DNA of 64,000 nt from Chloracidobacterium sp. (GTDB taxonomy: Bacteria; Acidobacteriota; Blastocatellia; Pyrinomonadales; Pyrinomonadaceae), in NCBI GenBank assembly GCA_016706275.1, contig JADJJY010000002.1, forward strand, positions 730,001 to 794,000. Reading direction: 5' to 3'. The translations under genes and the position numbers were made by a program. Below are positions 18,634 through 33,700 of this stretch, piece after piece. Every line of letters starts with the position of its first letter. Position 1 is the first letter of the stretch. A model generated the notes under the pieces. The model had not been told where the DNA came from, did no database searches, and saw only the letters and a program-made list of their open reading frames with translations.

Positions 18634-18700
18634 AGCGTAGAGTGCCCTCTGCGGCGTTAAGTTAAGGTAAATTATTAGCCCTGCGATGCTAAAACAGTGT

Positions 18701-18736
18701 GAAATGGTAAATGCGTTTTCAGACATTTACCATTTC
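18701..18736 (-). terminator. hairpin directly after the giant gene (weak terminator)
   Basis: A perfect 13-bp inverted repeat (18701-18713 with 18724-18736) four bases past the stop at 18740. AT-rich and followed on the minus strand only by ACACTGTTTT, so termination is plausible but not certain. Confidence 0.5.
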
Positions 18737-18739
18737 AAT

Positions 18740-21700
18740 TTACTGATCGCTACGCGTCGTCCCCGGATCGGCGACAAAATCAGCATCGCTGACATTATCG
18801 TTAAGCGTGACAATGCGGCTCGAATTGCTGAATACGAACCGTCGCGATCTGATCGTGACAACGTACGTTTCGCCGGCAGTCAGTCCCTCGACGATGTACC
18901 TACCGTTGACCCCGGTCATGACGTTGATCGGTGTCGCAAGCGAGTTACCTGTAACAGTCACGATCGCACCGCGAATACCGCGGCCCTCGGCAGTTGTGAC
19001 ACGACCCGAAACAGATACACCCGACGCTGTCGGCACAACGAACTGGAGTCCCCAACCACCGGCAATAGCACCCGGCTGGCCGGCCTCGGCGAACGGAGCA
19101 CCGCCATCGTCGCGGACAAAGAGCCGCCACTGGCCGTTAGGATTGCCCGCACCAAATCCGGATCCGAGCGATGGCGGGCCGCCAAGTGCACTGCCCGGAA
19201 CAACGTACGGGAATGCTGGTGCCGGTGCCGGGAACGCTGCAATAACAGGCTCCCAAGTCGTCGGCTCAAACTTCCCTGTCGTCAGCGGTCCGCCATTAGG
19301 CAACACCTGTCCGGCTGCATCGTCAAACGTCAGCGTGACCGGTGATCCCATTGGCGTTAAACCGCCCGCGTCGCCCATGATGACCATCTTCTGTCCAAGC
19401 GGCCCGACAAGCAGCACGTCAAGATGGTCCGGATTTGAAAGCGTGACATCGTAAAGCGTCACACGCATACCACCGTTTACCGTTGGAGCCCCGCTAACAT
19501 TAATGATCGACGGATACGGGCTTCCGGTCGAGCCGACCCCGGCGATATTTATTGGCGCGTGATTAGTAAACTGCGTCGCCGTATCGTTGATCGTCAGGAA
19601 GATCTCCGAACGGCCACCCAGAACCGCCGCTCCGCTCGGGCCTGAGAGCTGCAGTTTGATCGTCTGAGGTGTCTCAAAGTCGAGATCCGGACAGATCTCG
19701 ATCGACATCGTCTGCTCGGAAGCACCATTACCAAACGACAGCAACTGCGACGTGGTTTTGTACTGGACACCAGCCGTGCAGGCTGCTCCGCCGGTAGCGG
19801 TGCCGCCGGGAACGGTCGCCGCCGTGACGGTCGTCGGCCCTGACGTGCTGACGGTTCGGTTAACCTTGACCGCAGCGGTCTGCGATTCGTCCTCCATCTC
19901 TGCAGAGTTTGCAAACTGAACGATAGGCGTCTGACACTTACCTGCACCGCCAGCCGTTGCGAGATTTGCGATCTCACCAGGCGTTAGAACACGGTTAAAT
20001 ATCTCGACTTCGTCAATAAGTCCGTCAAACAGCGAAGATCCGTCACCAAATGATCCGATCGTGGCCGATACTGCGTTATTCTCAGGTGTTCCGCCACTGT
20101 CATAACCACCTGCGGATGCGGCGGCCGCACTTACGCCGTTGACATAGAACTTCATTTTCTGGTCGGCTCCGCCGCTGCCGTCATAGGTTACGGCAATATG
20201 TTGCCAGCTACCTGTTGTTATAACTCCGGCCTCTGTCCCATACTGTGTAAATTGTCCGCCAGTGTTGCGAACCGAGGCATAAAGCGAGCCGGAAGCATCG
20301 ACGTAAACGTAATAGCTTCGTGCGACACCGTCGTCCTTGGAAAGGATGAATTTAACACCCGAAAGAGTGTCGGGATTGATCCACGCATCAATCGAAAACG
20401 TTGATGGCAGATCGACATCGCCTATATTGACATTGTCGTTGGTGCCATCAAGACTAAATGCCTGACCCACCTTACCGGCCGCGAATGTCGTGCCGTTCTG
20501 CAGCGTACCGTTATATCCGCCTGCAATGTCATTGGCATTGTTCTCAGCCTGATACCACGCAACCATTCCTGACGGCGGCGGTGTGCAATCGTCATTGAGG
20601 ATCGTTCCCCGCGGAGTGCTGCCAAATACAACCGGCGGCGGACCAGACAATTCGATGCCGAATGTTTCGTCCGGTTCGAGTAATGTGTCGCCGCATACCT
20701 TAATGGTTATGGTCTTAGTCGTATCTGACGGAGCAAAGACGAGCGAGCCCGACTGATTCTCATAGTCTATGCCGGCACCGCACGCTGCACCGCCAATTGC
20801 GCTACCTGTCGTTGCGGTCGTGTAATTAACCGTAAACTGCTGAGTCGTCTGGCCGGTTTTCGTAACAGTGAAAACAAAGTCGGTCGTTCCGCTGTCCGTC
20901 TCAACCTGCGAAACGTTATCGATCGTAAATGTCGGATCAGGATCGTCATTTGGTATGGTGCCGATCGCGTGTCCATCATTGATCGTTGCATTTACCGGCG
21001 TATCGAGATCCATAAAGAAGGTCTCTTCCGGCTCGTTGACCGTATCCGGCAGGATCGGCACATTAATGAACTGCGTCGTACCGGACGAATTGAACGTCAG
21101 TGTTCCACTGGTCGCGGTATAATCTGAGCCCGCGATCGCCGTATTGTCCGACGTCTGGTAGTGTACCGTCACAGGGAAGACCTCCGAAGCACCAGTCAAT
21201 GAAACCGGGAAACCGATTCCCACTAATGAATTAGCTCCCGTAAACGTGTAGTCCCCGATATTGAGCACAGGGGCAGCATCAGCATCAGGATCGATCGTGA
21301 GGACGGCCGAAAGAGGCGTACCCGGCGTTGTTGCCGGAGCCGTCGCGACATTAGAAACCGCAAGGTTGACCGTCTCGGCGACCTCAAAGATATTGTCGTC
21401 GTGGATCGGAATGTTGACGACCTTACTTACCTCGCCGATGGCAAACGTCACGCCCGTGAGGCTGACGGCGTCATAGTCAGCCGTAGCTCCCGCAGTCGCC
21501 GTTCCGGCACTGGTCGCAAAGTTAAATGTCGCAGTCGTGTCATGAGCACCGACACGGGTTACCGTGATCGGAGCATTAACGTTGCCTTCGGTGACCGAGT
21601 AGGCGTTCGAGCTGAACTGTACCGTGCTGGTGTGGCACTTGCCGCCGCCGCTTGCCGAGGCAAGTGCTGCGATCGCAGGTGCGTCCAGAGCACGGTCGAA

Positions 21701-24700
21701 TACCTCGACCTCATCGATCAGACCATTGAACGAGTTGTCGCCGGCTGGGCGTCCTCCCAATGTCAATGGCAATGCTGAACTACGCAGATTACCACCAGTT
21801 GTAGGAGTAGAGAAAACCTGCGTACCATTGGCGTAAATTCTGAGTTTGTCCCCAACGCCGTTGGCGTCGTAGGTCATCGCTAGATGAGTCCATGTGTTGA
21901 CCGGCATCGCAAAGCCTGTATCAAACTGCTGGTTGCTCGGCCCAGTCGTAGTCCCAATAATAACTACAAGATTGCCGCCAATGTTGAGCAAAACGTAGGG
22001 GTGATCTGACGGTGCCGTTCTGCCAAAATAGTATGCAGTTGCATTACTTCGCGGATAGACCCATCCATCCATCGTCATCTGGGCTCCTGTGATATTGAGG
22101 CTGCCGGTGCCGCTTGCTGTTACACGTTTCGTTCCGTCAAAGTCGAACGCCTGTCCAACCTTGCCCGTAGCGTACGCCGGTGTTCCCGTCCATGCGCCGG
22201 TATTGATACCAACTATGTCATCGGCATTATTCTCACCCGAATACCAACTGAGCATATTCGGAGGCATCGGCGTGCATTCGTCATTTAGGATCGTGCCGAC
22301 ACCGGTGCCGTCAGAGATATTCGCGTTGGTGACGCTCGTTAGGAGCACGTTGAACGTCTCATCCGGCTCGAGCGTTGTATCGCCGTTGATCGTCACGGTA
22401 AACGTCTGCGTATCGGTCGTTAGCGAGGCCGGGAATGTAAGGTTGCCCGAGGTCGCCACATAATCGTTATCTGCGGTCGTTGCGGTTCCATTCTGAGTCG
22501 CAAAATTGACCGTGGACGAAAGCGTGGTCGCACCTGTCTTAGTGACGGTAAACGTCGCGGTCGTCGTACCGCCATTGGTCTCAACAACTGAAACATCATT
22601 GATCGAGTAGCTCGGTGCCGGATCGCCGCTAGTTATCGTAGCCGTTCCCTGGCTGTCTGAAATTGTCGCATTGACAGGCAATGTAAGATTGACGACGAAG
22701 GTTTCAGGAAGCTCCTGAGTAGTATCTTCGAGCACGGAGATCGGAATATTCTTGGTCGTTTCACCTATTCCAAAGGTCAGGTCGCCCTCAACCGCCGTAT
22801 AGTCAGAACCTGCAGTTGCACTGCCGTCAGCTGATTTATAATGGACCGTGACCGGATATGCCTCGGTTGCTCCCGTCAGCGTAACCGTAAAGCCCGCCGC
22901 AGCGAGATTGTCCCCGCCAAGTGTCGGGTCATCGATCGACAACGTCGGGGCGTTAGCCACATCGTTGTCCGTTATACTCACCACGGTCGTTCCTTGCGGG
23001 CCTACAAACGCCCCGCCGGTCGGACTCGTCAATGCAACATTGATCGTCTCGGTCAGCTCATAGATGGTGTCATTATTGATCGGGATCTGAATGGTCTGAT
23101 CCGTCGTGTTGCCGTCAGCAAAACTAACGGTCTGACTCGTCGCCGTGTAATCGTTGGTGCCGGTCGTAGCTGTACCATTGCTGGTATTAAAGCTCGCCGA
23201 GACCGCACCCTTGCTGCCATCCGTACGTTTTACAACGACGTTGGCATTGACGCCATTTTCACCAACGGTGTATGTCGGTGCACTAAACTGGATCAGTCCC
23301 GCTTTGCACTTGCCAAAGCTGCCAACACCCGCAAGCGTTGCGATCTCAGTTGAACTAAGAGCACGATTGAATACCTCAACCTCATCCACAGCACCATTAA
23401 ATCGCAGACCGGTTGAGCGTCCACCGATCCCGAATGGCTGCCCGGAATCCGTGATATTACCTGTCTTAGGGGTGGAACCAACCTCTACGCCGTTCATATA
23501 AAGGCGCATCATTGATCCATCGTAGGTAAGAGCAATATGTGTCCACACCCCTACTTGGGGGCCGCTTGGTGCGTTTACGGTGGCCTCGAGCCCGTTTGTC
23601 TTAATTATCGCTGACAGCTTATTCCCATTCTGGTTTAATAAGAGGTAATCATTACCGAACGACACCGAACGACCGAAATAGACAGCATCGCCAACGCTTG
23701 TCGGTCGGACCCACCCGTCCATCGTCATCTGATTTCCGTTAATGTTCAGTGGCCCCGAAGTCGCCGTGGCCATGGCGTAACCTGATCCAGTGAAATTAAA
23801 TGCTCTACCGACTAGGCCACCGGTGAATCCCACGGTTCCAGATGGAGCACCTGTCTCAAATGTCGGGCCTGCGATGTCGTTGTAGTTATCTTCACCGCCA
23901 TACCACGCGATCATATTCGCCGGTGGTGTTGCACAGTCGTCATTGACGATCGTGCCGAGGCCGTCGGCATCTGCGATAGTCGCGTTTGTTGCGTTACTGA
24001 GACGGACCGTAAATGTCTCGTCCGGCTCGCCCGTGGTATCACCGTTGACCTGAACCGTCACCTGTTGCGTATCCGTTGTTGTTGACGGTGCAAAGGTAAG
24101 CGTCATCGCGCTGATCGCCGCAAAATCTAACGGCGATGTCGCCGTGCCACTCACGGTATTGTATTCAACGGTTGCACTTATGCCAGATGACCCTGTCTTT
24201 GTCACCGTAAAGACGAAATTAGTTATTCCCGAATCGCCCTCTGCGAGCGAAACATCACTGATCGTGAACGATGGAGCTACACCAATATTGAGCGTCGTCG
24301 AAGCCGTATTCGTCTGGCCGAAGGTATCGGTCACCGTCAAAGCAACGGTATGGCTGCCCGCTCCAAGTGCCGCGATCTGTGCCCAAGAGAGGCTCGGGCT
24401 AACGCCGGTTGTCGTCACGGCACCTGCATCTATCGACCATGCATAACTAAAAATTGAATCCCCGCAACCCGAATTTGGATCCGTTGAGCCGCTACCGTTC
24501 AAAACAACTCCGTTACCGTAAATTGTGCTATAAGGGCCGCCCGGCACCGAGACCGGCGGCTGATTGCCTTGGTTTACGGTTACCTGATGGGTAATGAAAT
24601 CGGTTTTGGCCGGAACGTTGTTGTCCGTGACCGTCAATTTCGCCGTGTAGTTTCCGTACGCGGCATACGCGTGCGTCGCGTTTACACCGGTACCAAAGTT

Positions 24701-27700
24701 ACCGTCGCCAAAGTCCCAATTGTACGCAACGATCGCGCGGTCAACCGATCTGCCGTGCGTTGAGCCAGAGCCGTCAAAACTGACCACCTGACTGCATGCC
24801 GACGGATTAGGCGATGCCGTAAAGCCAGCAAATGGACGGTTGTCATAGATCGAAAGTGTGGTCGATGCGGTGTTCGGGTTCCCAAAAGTATCCGTCACAG
24901 TCAGTGCGACCGAGTGGATTCCAATACCGAGCGAGTTAATTTGCGCTGATGAAAGCGAAGGAGTCGCAGTCGTAAGCAATATTACGCCAGAATCGATCGA
25001 CCACGCATAACTAACGATAGAATCGCCGCAACCCGCGTTCGGATCGGACGAACCGCTGCCATTCAACGAGAATCCCGAGCCGAGATCTGCCAAATACGGG
25101 CCGCCCGGCGCCGAAACCGGCGGCAGATTGCCTAGACTCACAGAGACATTCACAGTTTCGGTGTCGGTCTGGCCTATATCATCGGTGACGGTTAGAACCA
25201 CACTGTAAGGGCCATATTGAGAATATGCATGTGAGGTGCTGATGCCCGCCCCGGTACCTGTATCACCAAAATCCCACGAATAACTTACGATCGACCTTCC
25301 GGGTCCGGCGGTTGAGGTTGCTCCGTCAAAGCTGACGTTCTGGCTGCAAGCGGTCGGATTTGGATTGGCTGTAAAGGCTGCTGTCGGCGGTTGCAGCACC
25401 ATCGTGATATTTGCACACGTCTGCTCATTGTCAACATTGGCACAGCCAGTGCCGTTGACAGGGCTTGTAGATAGGAACGTTGAGCTCGCCGTGCCCGCCG
25501 TTATCGTACCGCTCGTCGGGCTCATCGTGCCGTTGGTCGCGGTCCACAAAGAGACCACCGCTATATCGGGCAGTGGACCGCCCAACGGCGTTGCAGCCGC
25601 TGAGTTTTTGGTCATATCGGCCGTTATGGTCGAGTTCCCGCCTACGCCAACTGTGGCCGGCGAAGCGCTCGTTCCCAATACCAGCCATGGCGTATAAGCC
25701 GTTAGCCCTACCGCTTCGTCGCACCCGTTGGTATTGCCCGGAGCAGGGCCTTCGTTACATCCCCACCAGTTGTTCTGGACGTTAACAGTCTCGTTAGCCG
25801 TAAGGGCGTCGCCTTCCTTGCGGACGCGTGTATTGCTCTCAGATTCTACGAGAACCGGCCGCGGCCCCGTAGCTCCCATAAACACACCGTCACCATTCCC
25901 GGTAATGCGATTATGGTGGATGCTCATGTTCGCGGTTCCGGTACCCGGTGCAAACACTATGCCGACGACGGTGTTATTGGTGATCGTCGAACCAGTGACG
26001 GTCACGTTTGGCGAACTTGGGCCAAACGCATCCTGCGTGCCGAGGCCGTTAGCGTTGCCGCTGATGTTGTTCCCTGTGATCGTCACCGTCGGCGAAGCGG
26101 GTTCACCGACCATTACCATTGCAATGCCGGTGGTGTTTCCTGTGATGGTGTTGCCGGAGATGTTCGCGGTCGAGTTCGGGTCGCCCCAAACGCTGATCGC
26201 TGCCGAATCCGAATTATCAACCATTGCAACGCCAAGGTTACCGGTGATGGTATTGCCCGAGATGGTGTAATTAGCTCCGTACTCGATATCAAATGCGTAA
26301 TCGAGCCAGTTGCCTGCGCCCTTACCTGTATAGGTATTGCCGCTGATCGTTCCCGTTGCAGTATTTCCGCTTCCTGAACCGGCCAGTACGCCAAAGCGTC
26401 CCATGCCGTTAAATGTCGAGTTGGTTACGTTCACCACTCCAAGGTCGGTAAACACGCCGCCGCCTCGGTACGCTGGGCCGCTTTCCTCGAATTTGATATT
26501 GAGGAAAGCTACGTTGTTAACGGTCCCGCTGCCATGGTAACGAAGAGCGTGCCAGACCAATCTATTTGTACCGTCCAGCGTAACGCCGCTGATATTAAAT
26601 GTACGCGTCGCATCGATCAGGAACCAACCCGTCAGATCGCCGCTGTTGCCCGTGTCGCCCGCCGGTTTGATGATGGTGGTCGCGCGGTCCGCTCCAACGA
26701 GCGCGACATCCTTACTGATAACGATCTGTCCGGTTTCTGTATATGTTCCTGCCGCGACGTTGACTGTGCCGCCAGCCGCGACACCGCTGATACCGCCGGC
26801 AACAGTAGCAAACGAATCACAGCCAAACTGCGTTGCGGGGCCGCCACCGTCAGGATCTGTGCCGATCGTTGTGCCGATCCAGTTATCGTCAACATAGGTT
26901 ACGCTCGGCGGCGTACAAGCAATATCATCATTTGTGATCGTACCAAGGCCCTCGTTGTCGGTAAATGTACCACCGTTTGTGGCTGAGGCAAGTACCACGG
27001 AAAATGTCTCGTCCGTTTCATAGGTTGTATCGCCGTTGACGTAGACGGTGACCTGTTTGGTCGTATCGGTCGGGCCGAAAGTAACCTCATCTGGAACCGA
27101 TACCGTAAGTGCCGGGCGAAGCGGGCCGCCGCCGCAAGTTCCGATCGCAGCAAAGTCATCCGGTGCCGAGGCAGTACCGTCGCACGTATTAAACGTGACG
27201 GTCGTCGGTTGGCCATTGCCGCCGGTCTTTGTGATCGTAAAGGTAAATGCTGTCTGCCCCGCATCACCCTCGTTTGCCGTTACATTATTGATCGCAAATG
27301 AGATCGGTATATTTAACGGCGTCGAGTCGCTACCGGTGTTATTCGTCAGATTAACATCGGCACCATGAGTGCCGTCGTCGGCAATCGTAGCCGTATTATC
27401 GATCTGCGTTGCACCGCCACTAATAGGCTCCTCAACAGTGACAGCGAACGCAGCGCTACTGCCCGCTCCACTGGCCAAAGAGCCGATCGGCAATGTACAA
27501 GTGCTGCCGGCGTCGACGTCAGCACAGACCCAAGCAGGATCGCTTAGACCTGCGTTGAACGTCGAGTGGGCCGGAACCGTTTCGGTCAGTACAACACCGG
27601 TCATGTATGCGGTGCCGTTGTTTGCGTAGTTCAGCGTATAGGCAACTGTCCCGCCGGGAGCAACGGTTGCCCCACCGTCGTTCTTGGTGACCGCAATATC

Positions 27701-30700
27701 CACGACCGGAGCAACACAATCGCTGAGCAACACCGACACGTTGGCCGAGCCAAAGTTTGCAACGGCGAGATCCGGTTTACCGTCGAGATCAAAATCGCCC
27801 ACGGCGACCGATCTTGCATTATCGCCGGTACCGAAAATGGTCTGCGGTCCAAATGCACCTGTGCCGTCACCCAACATCACAGAAACATTAGGAGTCGAAG
27901 CGATAAAGTTCGTCACTACCAGATCCGGATTGCCATCCAGGTTTAGATCGCTGATCGCAACGCCGGTTGGGTTGGTCCCTACGTCGGTGTTCGTCGCTGC
28001 GGCGAAGCCGCCTATTCCGTCGCCCAGCAAAACTGAGGCTCCGAGAACTGCGGTCGTCGTGACAACGATGTCAGCCTTGCCATCGTGGTTGAGATCGTCC
28101 ACCGCCAGCGATTGCGGCACTGTGCCAACACCAAAATTCGCCGCCGCCGCAAATCCGCCGACTCCATTGCCGATCAATACTGAAACATTGTTCGAACCGT
28201 TATTTGCCGTCACAAGGTCGGCATTGCCATCGTTGTTAAAGTCACCGGCCGAGGCCGCGATCGGGTTGTCGCCAACCGCAAATGTCGTTCCCGCTGCAAA
28301 GCCGCCGATGCCGTTACCGATAAACACTGTGACGAAGTCATCCACGGCGTTCGCGACCGCCAGATCCGGCTTGCCGTCAAAATTAAAGTCCGCAACGACC
28401 ACGCCAAATGGTGTATTTCCCGCTCCGAAACTCGTCGTCGAGCTAACGCCGCCCGAACCGTCACCAAATAGCACGGTAATGTTCGACGAAACATCATTCG
28501 CTGTCGCTATATCCGGATTACCATCCAGGTTAAAATCAGCCACCGCGATCGAGTTTGGATGGTCGCCGACAGCAAAGTTTGCCGCCGCTCCAAATCCGCC
28601 CGAACCGTTACCGAGCAGCACAGAAACATTATCCGAAACGCCGTTCGCGACAACCATGTCGGGTTTGCCGTCGAGATTAACGTCGGCCGTGACGACCGTA
28701 TTTGGATTAGTTCCGACTGCATAATTAACCGCCGGATCAAACGAAGACTGTCCACACGTCGCACCCGGCGAGACCGTCAAGACAAACGTATCCGTCGCCA
28801 CAGATCCGGGGCCAAAGGCATTCACCGTTACCGTGTATGTTCCGGCCGGATGAGCATCCGTCACGGTCACAACTCCGGTCACCTGATTTATCTTCAACCC
28901 TCCGGCAAATGCACCGGCATAACCGGTCCCTGCCGACACCGTCAGATTGGTCGCGTTTGCCGGCGGAGCCGACGGAGTGACCGTCGTGTTGCCCGCGAAA
29001 GCGACCGTTGTGTTTCCATAGTCTCCCACCGTCGGGGCATCGACGATCAGCCAAGTATATGACTCCGGCGTCGGATCGACGTTGCCAGACGGATCCTTAG
29101 CACGAACCTGAAATGTGTGCGAGCCAAGACCTAAAACCGGGTAATTCTTTGGCGAAGTACACGCCGCAAAACTGCCGCCGTCAAGTGCGCATTCGAAGGT
29201 GATCGGCGACTGAGCCTCGGTTCTGGCCAGCGAGTCCGTACCGCTAAAAGTAAATGTCGCGCTCGTACTTGTCGTCGGATTGGCAGGCCGGCCGCTAAGA
29301 TCGAGCGAAGTATCCGGCAAGTTGATATCGTTTTTATAAGCAAATACCGTCGAGCATCCCGAAACGTTCCCCGCCGCATCTGTCGCCGCCGCGTAGATAT
29401 TTGTCGTCGAATTAGATGGGACCGTCACGCCGATGGCAAAGTTACCGCCCGTAGCGGTGCCGGCGGCGAGTAAGCCCGTCGTGCAATCACTGCTTGTATA
29501 GAGCTTGACAGTGCTTGCCGCCTCGGCCGTACCGTCAATGATCGGCGTTGTGGTGTTGCCCGGCGTCGGCGGCGTGCTGCCGGTAATGCTCGGGATCGCG
29601 GGCGCGTCTTTGTCTACTGTGTACACTTCGCCCGTAACCGGCAATGTCGTCGAAACACCCGGCGTCAGGCCGGTTGCGTTAACAAAATTCAATCCGAGCG
29701 TACCGCTGCCGCCGCCGGTATTGACGCTAATGTTCCATTTAGTGTTCGGGGCCGTTCCCTGAGGATTGACGCTCGTGATCGAAGGCGTGGTCAATCCGCC
29801 GTTGACAAGCGCAAAATTACTGGTGGACACACCGTCAACCAAAGCGGCAAACTCGATCGTCCAAATTACATCATTTAGATTCGTCGGATTCGGATGCGAA
29901 CGCGTCAAGGACAAGACCGTCGTCGGTATCGGCGTACACACTGTTGCACCTGGGCCCGAAGTATAGCCCGGCGCGCATGGCGTTTGGCTTGTTGAACCGG
30001 GTGAGGGCACATAGAAATTCGCACTCGCTGGTGTACACGAGGCCTGGCCGGAGGCCGGTTGGTACGATCCCGCCGCGCAAGGCGTTCCGGCCACGGCCGA
30101 CCCGGTTCCGCTGATAAATGTACCGGCGGCGGCAGGATTACATGCGCTCGCTCCTTCGAGAGGCTGGAAAAAGCCCGCCGCGCATGGCGTTTGAGTTGCG
30201 GATCCGGCGATTGGCACGTACGAACCGGCACTTGCCAGGAAACAAGATGTCTGGCCGGTATTTGGCTGGTAGCTGCCAATCGCGCATTTGGTCTGTAATT
30301 CCTGGCCCGCTGAACCTACAAAGTAACCCATATCCGCGTCGATACAAGACGTCGCCGCTGTACCTGGCTGGTATTTACCCGGCTCGCAAGGCGTCTGAGC
30401 TATCTGAGCCGTACCGGAAACGAAATGGCCCGGTGTAGCGTCGTTACAAGAGATCGCACCGGAATCTGGTTGGAAAGTGCCCGCCGCGCACGGCGTCTGG
30501 GATGTTTGTCCGAAAGTGGGAACGTAATAGCCGGGATCGGCGTCAACGCACGCACTACCGTTGAAATATTTGCCCGCAGGACACACCAGCGGGAACCAAT
30601 TAACATTATGGCCCGCCTCAACAGAGTTGGTCGGGTTGACGAGTACGCCGGTGGTATTATCACTATCCTTGACGTTGACATAATTGACGGTGCGGGTTGT

Positions 30701-33700
30701 CGGAACCTGGATGTTCCAATATGTCCCGTCGGTCGTTGAGCGGAGCGACAAAATATTGCCCGCTGTGCCGGTCAGGGTGAGCGAATTGGTCACCGTCGTC
30801 AGGCTGCCGGCTGTAAAGTTCATCTGCTGAGCCGCGGTGACCGCCTTGGTAAAGTTGTAAAACGTAGTATCGCCGGTGACGGTCTGGCCTGTGTCGCCGT
30901 TAAATGCCACTGTGCTTGTACCCGCGTTGAACGTACCCGCATTGCTCCAGTTGCCGCGGACGTTGACCTGATTGTTATTCGGCGAGAATTGCCCGCCGCT
31001 CGCCATGACAAAATTGCCGTTAAGCGCGGCGATCCTCGGTACACCGGCGTTTGTCATCGTCCAGCGTCCGTTGGCTCCGATCGTAGTGTCACCGGTGACG
31101 TTGACGGGGAAACCCGTTTGGAGCGTCGGGGTTCCGCCTCCGGCAACACCGATCGACAATGTTCCAGAAACCGTGAGCGGGCTGACGCTGATTCCTTCGA
31201 CAAAGTTAAATGCTCCTGACGTGCTTTCAAATTTTAGATTTCCGTAGGTTTTTCCACTGAGGACACATTGGGTGTTAATGCCACCGCCTCCGCGATAGAT
31301 CATGGTACTTGCACTGTCAAAAGAAGCCTGGCTTAGGATCGTGGTGAGATCGAATAGGGTCTGCACCGAATTGTGGATAAATGTACCGGTCGCTCCGACC
31401 TCCCAAATGCCGAAAGACCCTCGAGTAATTTTTCCTTGGTTGAGCAATGTTCCGTTGACAACGAGGCTAACGGTCGGAACAGCAGTACTCAGCGCTAAGA
31501 TGCCGCCGTCGTTCACCGTTACCTGTGCGCCGCTGTCGATGGTCGTTTCGTTGATCGTTACAGTAAGCGTTCCCGGTATCGTGACTGTGTGCGGGCTACG
31601 AACCGTGATCGTGTTGGCATTGCTGTCCGGCGAAAGCGTCGCCGTTATTGCATCCGTAAAATCGCCCGTATGCGACGACTGCCAAGTAGCAGGTGCATCC
31701 CAGTTCCCGCTATCTAATGAGCGGAAATAGTCGGTCGCAAGCGTCGCGTCGGCACCTGTGCCGGTGAGCGAGATCGTCTGGCTGGTGGCGCCGGGCGACG
31801 CACACGTCACCGTTGCGTTGCGGGTTCCCAAAGCCGTTGGCGTGAACTTGACCGTCAACGTTCCGCTCGCCGAACCAGAGTTGTTGACATAACTGGCGCT
31901 GCTGCCGAAGTTGGTGCCATCGCCCGAGAGACTATAGTCCGTCGTGGGCGAAACGTTGCACTGGACAACATCTGTCAGATCGCTGCCCGCGACAGACGAT
32001 GTCTGTGTCGCGGCACTCGTCCCGACCGTCGTGCTGCCGTATGTCAGCGACGACTGTCCAAGCGTGATGGACGGCGGCGCAACATCGTCGTTGGTGATGG
32101 TCAAAACGGCGGTTGCCTGTGCACCGAGAATTGAACCCGTAGCGTTAGAAAGCGTTATGTTGACGTCTTCGTTAGTCTCCACCACCGCGTCGTTGCATAT
32201 CACGATGTCAAAGGTCTTGGACGATTCAGCCGCCGCAAAGCTTAGCGTTCCGGTCGCCTCTTGGTAATCAGCTCCGCCGCTGCCGCAAGTCCCGACCGTC
32301 GTTCCGCCCGCCGCGCTCGTCGCGTATTGCACCGTTCCGGCATTACCGCTTCCGCCCGTGCGGGTTACGGTAACCGTCGCCGGAGTCACATTCTCCGCCG
32401 TAGTATATGTCGCCGCCGACAACTGGAATGTCGTCACCTCATCCGCACCGATGTCGGGCGTTAAGGAGCGAGTGTCTTCGTCATAATCAACGGTGTTTGC
32501 GGCTATCGAAACGCCGAAGTTCTCCACCGGCGACGGCGAAAGCGGCGTTCGCTTGAGGTGCAGATCACTTGTCGCGATGTCAACGGTAGATTTGAACTGC
32601 GGGTCGACATTTTTAGAATTTGCGTCTTTACCCGTCGTTGACTGCCAAGTTGCAAAGGTCCAGTCGGTGCCGGGAGTGTCCCCGAGACCTCCCGTCCGAC
32701 CAAGCGTTGCCGCAGCCGCGGTAAATAGGTCGTTATTATCAGAGGTTAGCGCCGTATAAGTCGAATAAGCGCGGCCTATCGCAAAGCTCTTACCCGTGCT
32801 CGAACTTGTCTGCGTATTTAGCAGAATATTGTTACGAATATCAATAGTCGGGTTCGAATCGCCGACCGCCAATGCATATGACGGATTGGTGGCGGCTCCG
32901 CGCGTGCCGGTCATTGCGACCGAGTTGGCATAGATCTGCGTCGTCGAACCTACACCGCCGCCCGCGACGATACCGGCTGAGAAATCTGATGGGGTCGCAG
33001 CCGAACGAACCTGCGAGATCATATTATTCGAGATCAGGCTCGTGCCGGACGTAACCGTGTTCAGCACGATGCCAAATGCCGAATAGCCGGTCGCGTTCAT
33101 CTGGGTGATGCCGTTGATGATGTTTCCCGAAACATCCGCATTAATTACGTCGCTCCCAGTAAACGTAGTAACCGTATTGCTCGGGACCAAACCCAAAGCG
33201 ATACCAAAAGCCGTGCCCGTTAAGGCTGTCTTGTCGATCGAGCCGATGTTGTTATGTGCGATCTTAATGCCGTCCTCAAAGTTGGCGAAGATGCCGCCTA
33301 TGCCGATGTTATTCGGCGAAGCGGTATTTAGCAGATTCGAGTTAATGCGGTTGCCGGTGTTTTTTGTGACGGAGCTCAGGCCGCCGGAGTATATGCCGTA
33401 TTGCGTTTTGCTGACGCTGTTGCTTTCAATGCGGTTACTAATGTTGGTGGCTGCGCTTGAGATACTGATGGTGCTGCTGCCCATGCCGATGCCGAGCAAC
33501 GTCGTCGTGTTGCTGTTGCCGACAACGTTGAGATTGAGGATGCGGTTGCTGTTGGCGCCGTTTTGCAGCCAGATGACCGCTGACGAAGTGCCAGAGTTTG
33601 TATTCGTAATAGTCAGGCTGCGGTCGCCTGCTCCTAGAGCACCGAGCGATCCGTCAATTATCACGTCATCCGCGCCGTTGAGCGTTATCAGCCCGTTGGC

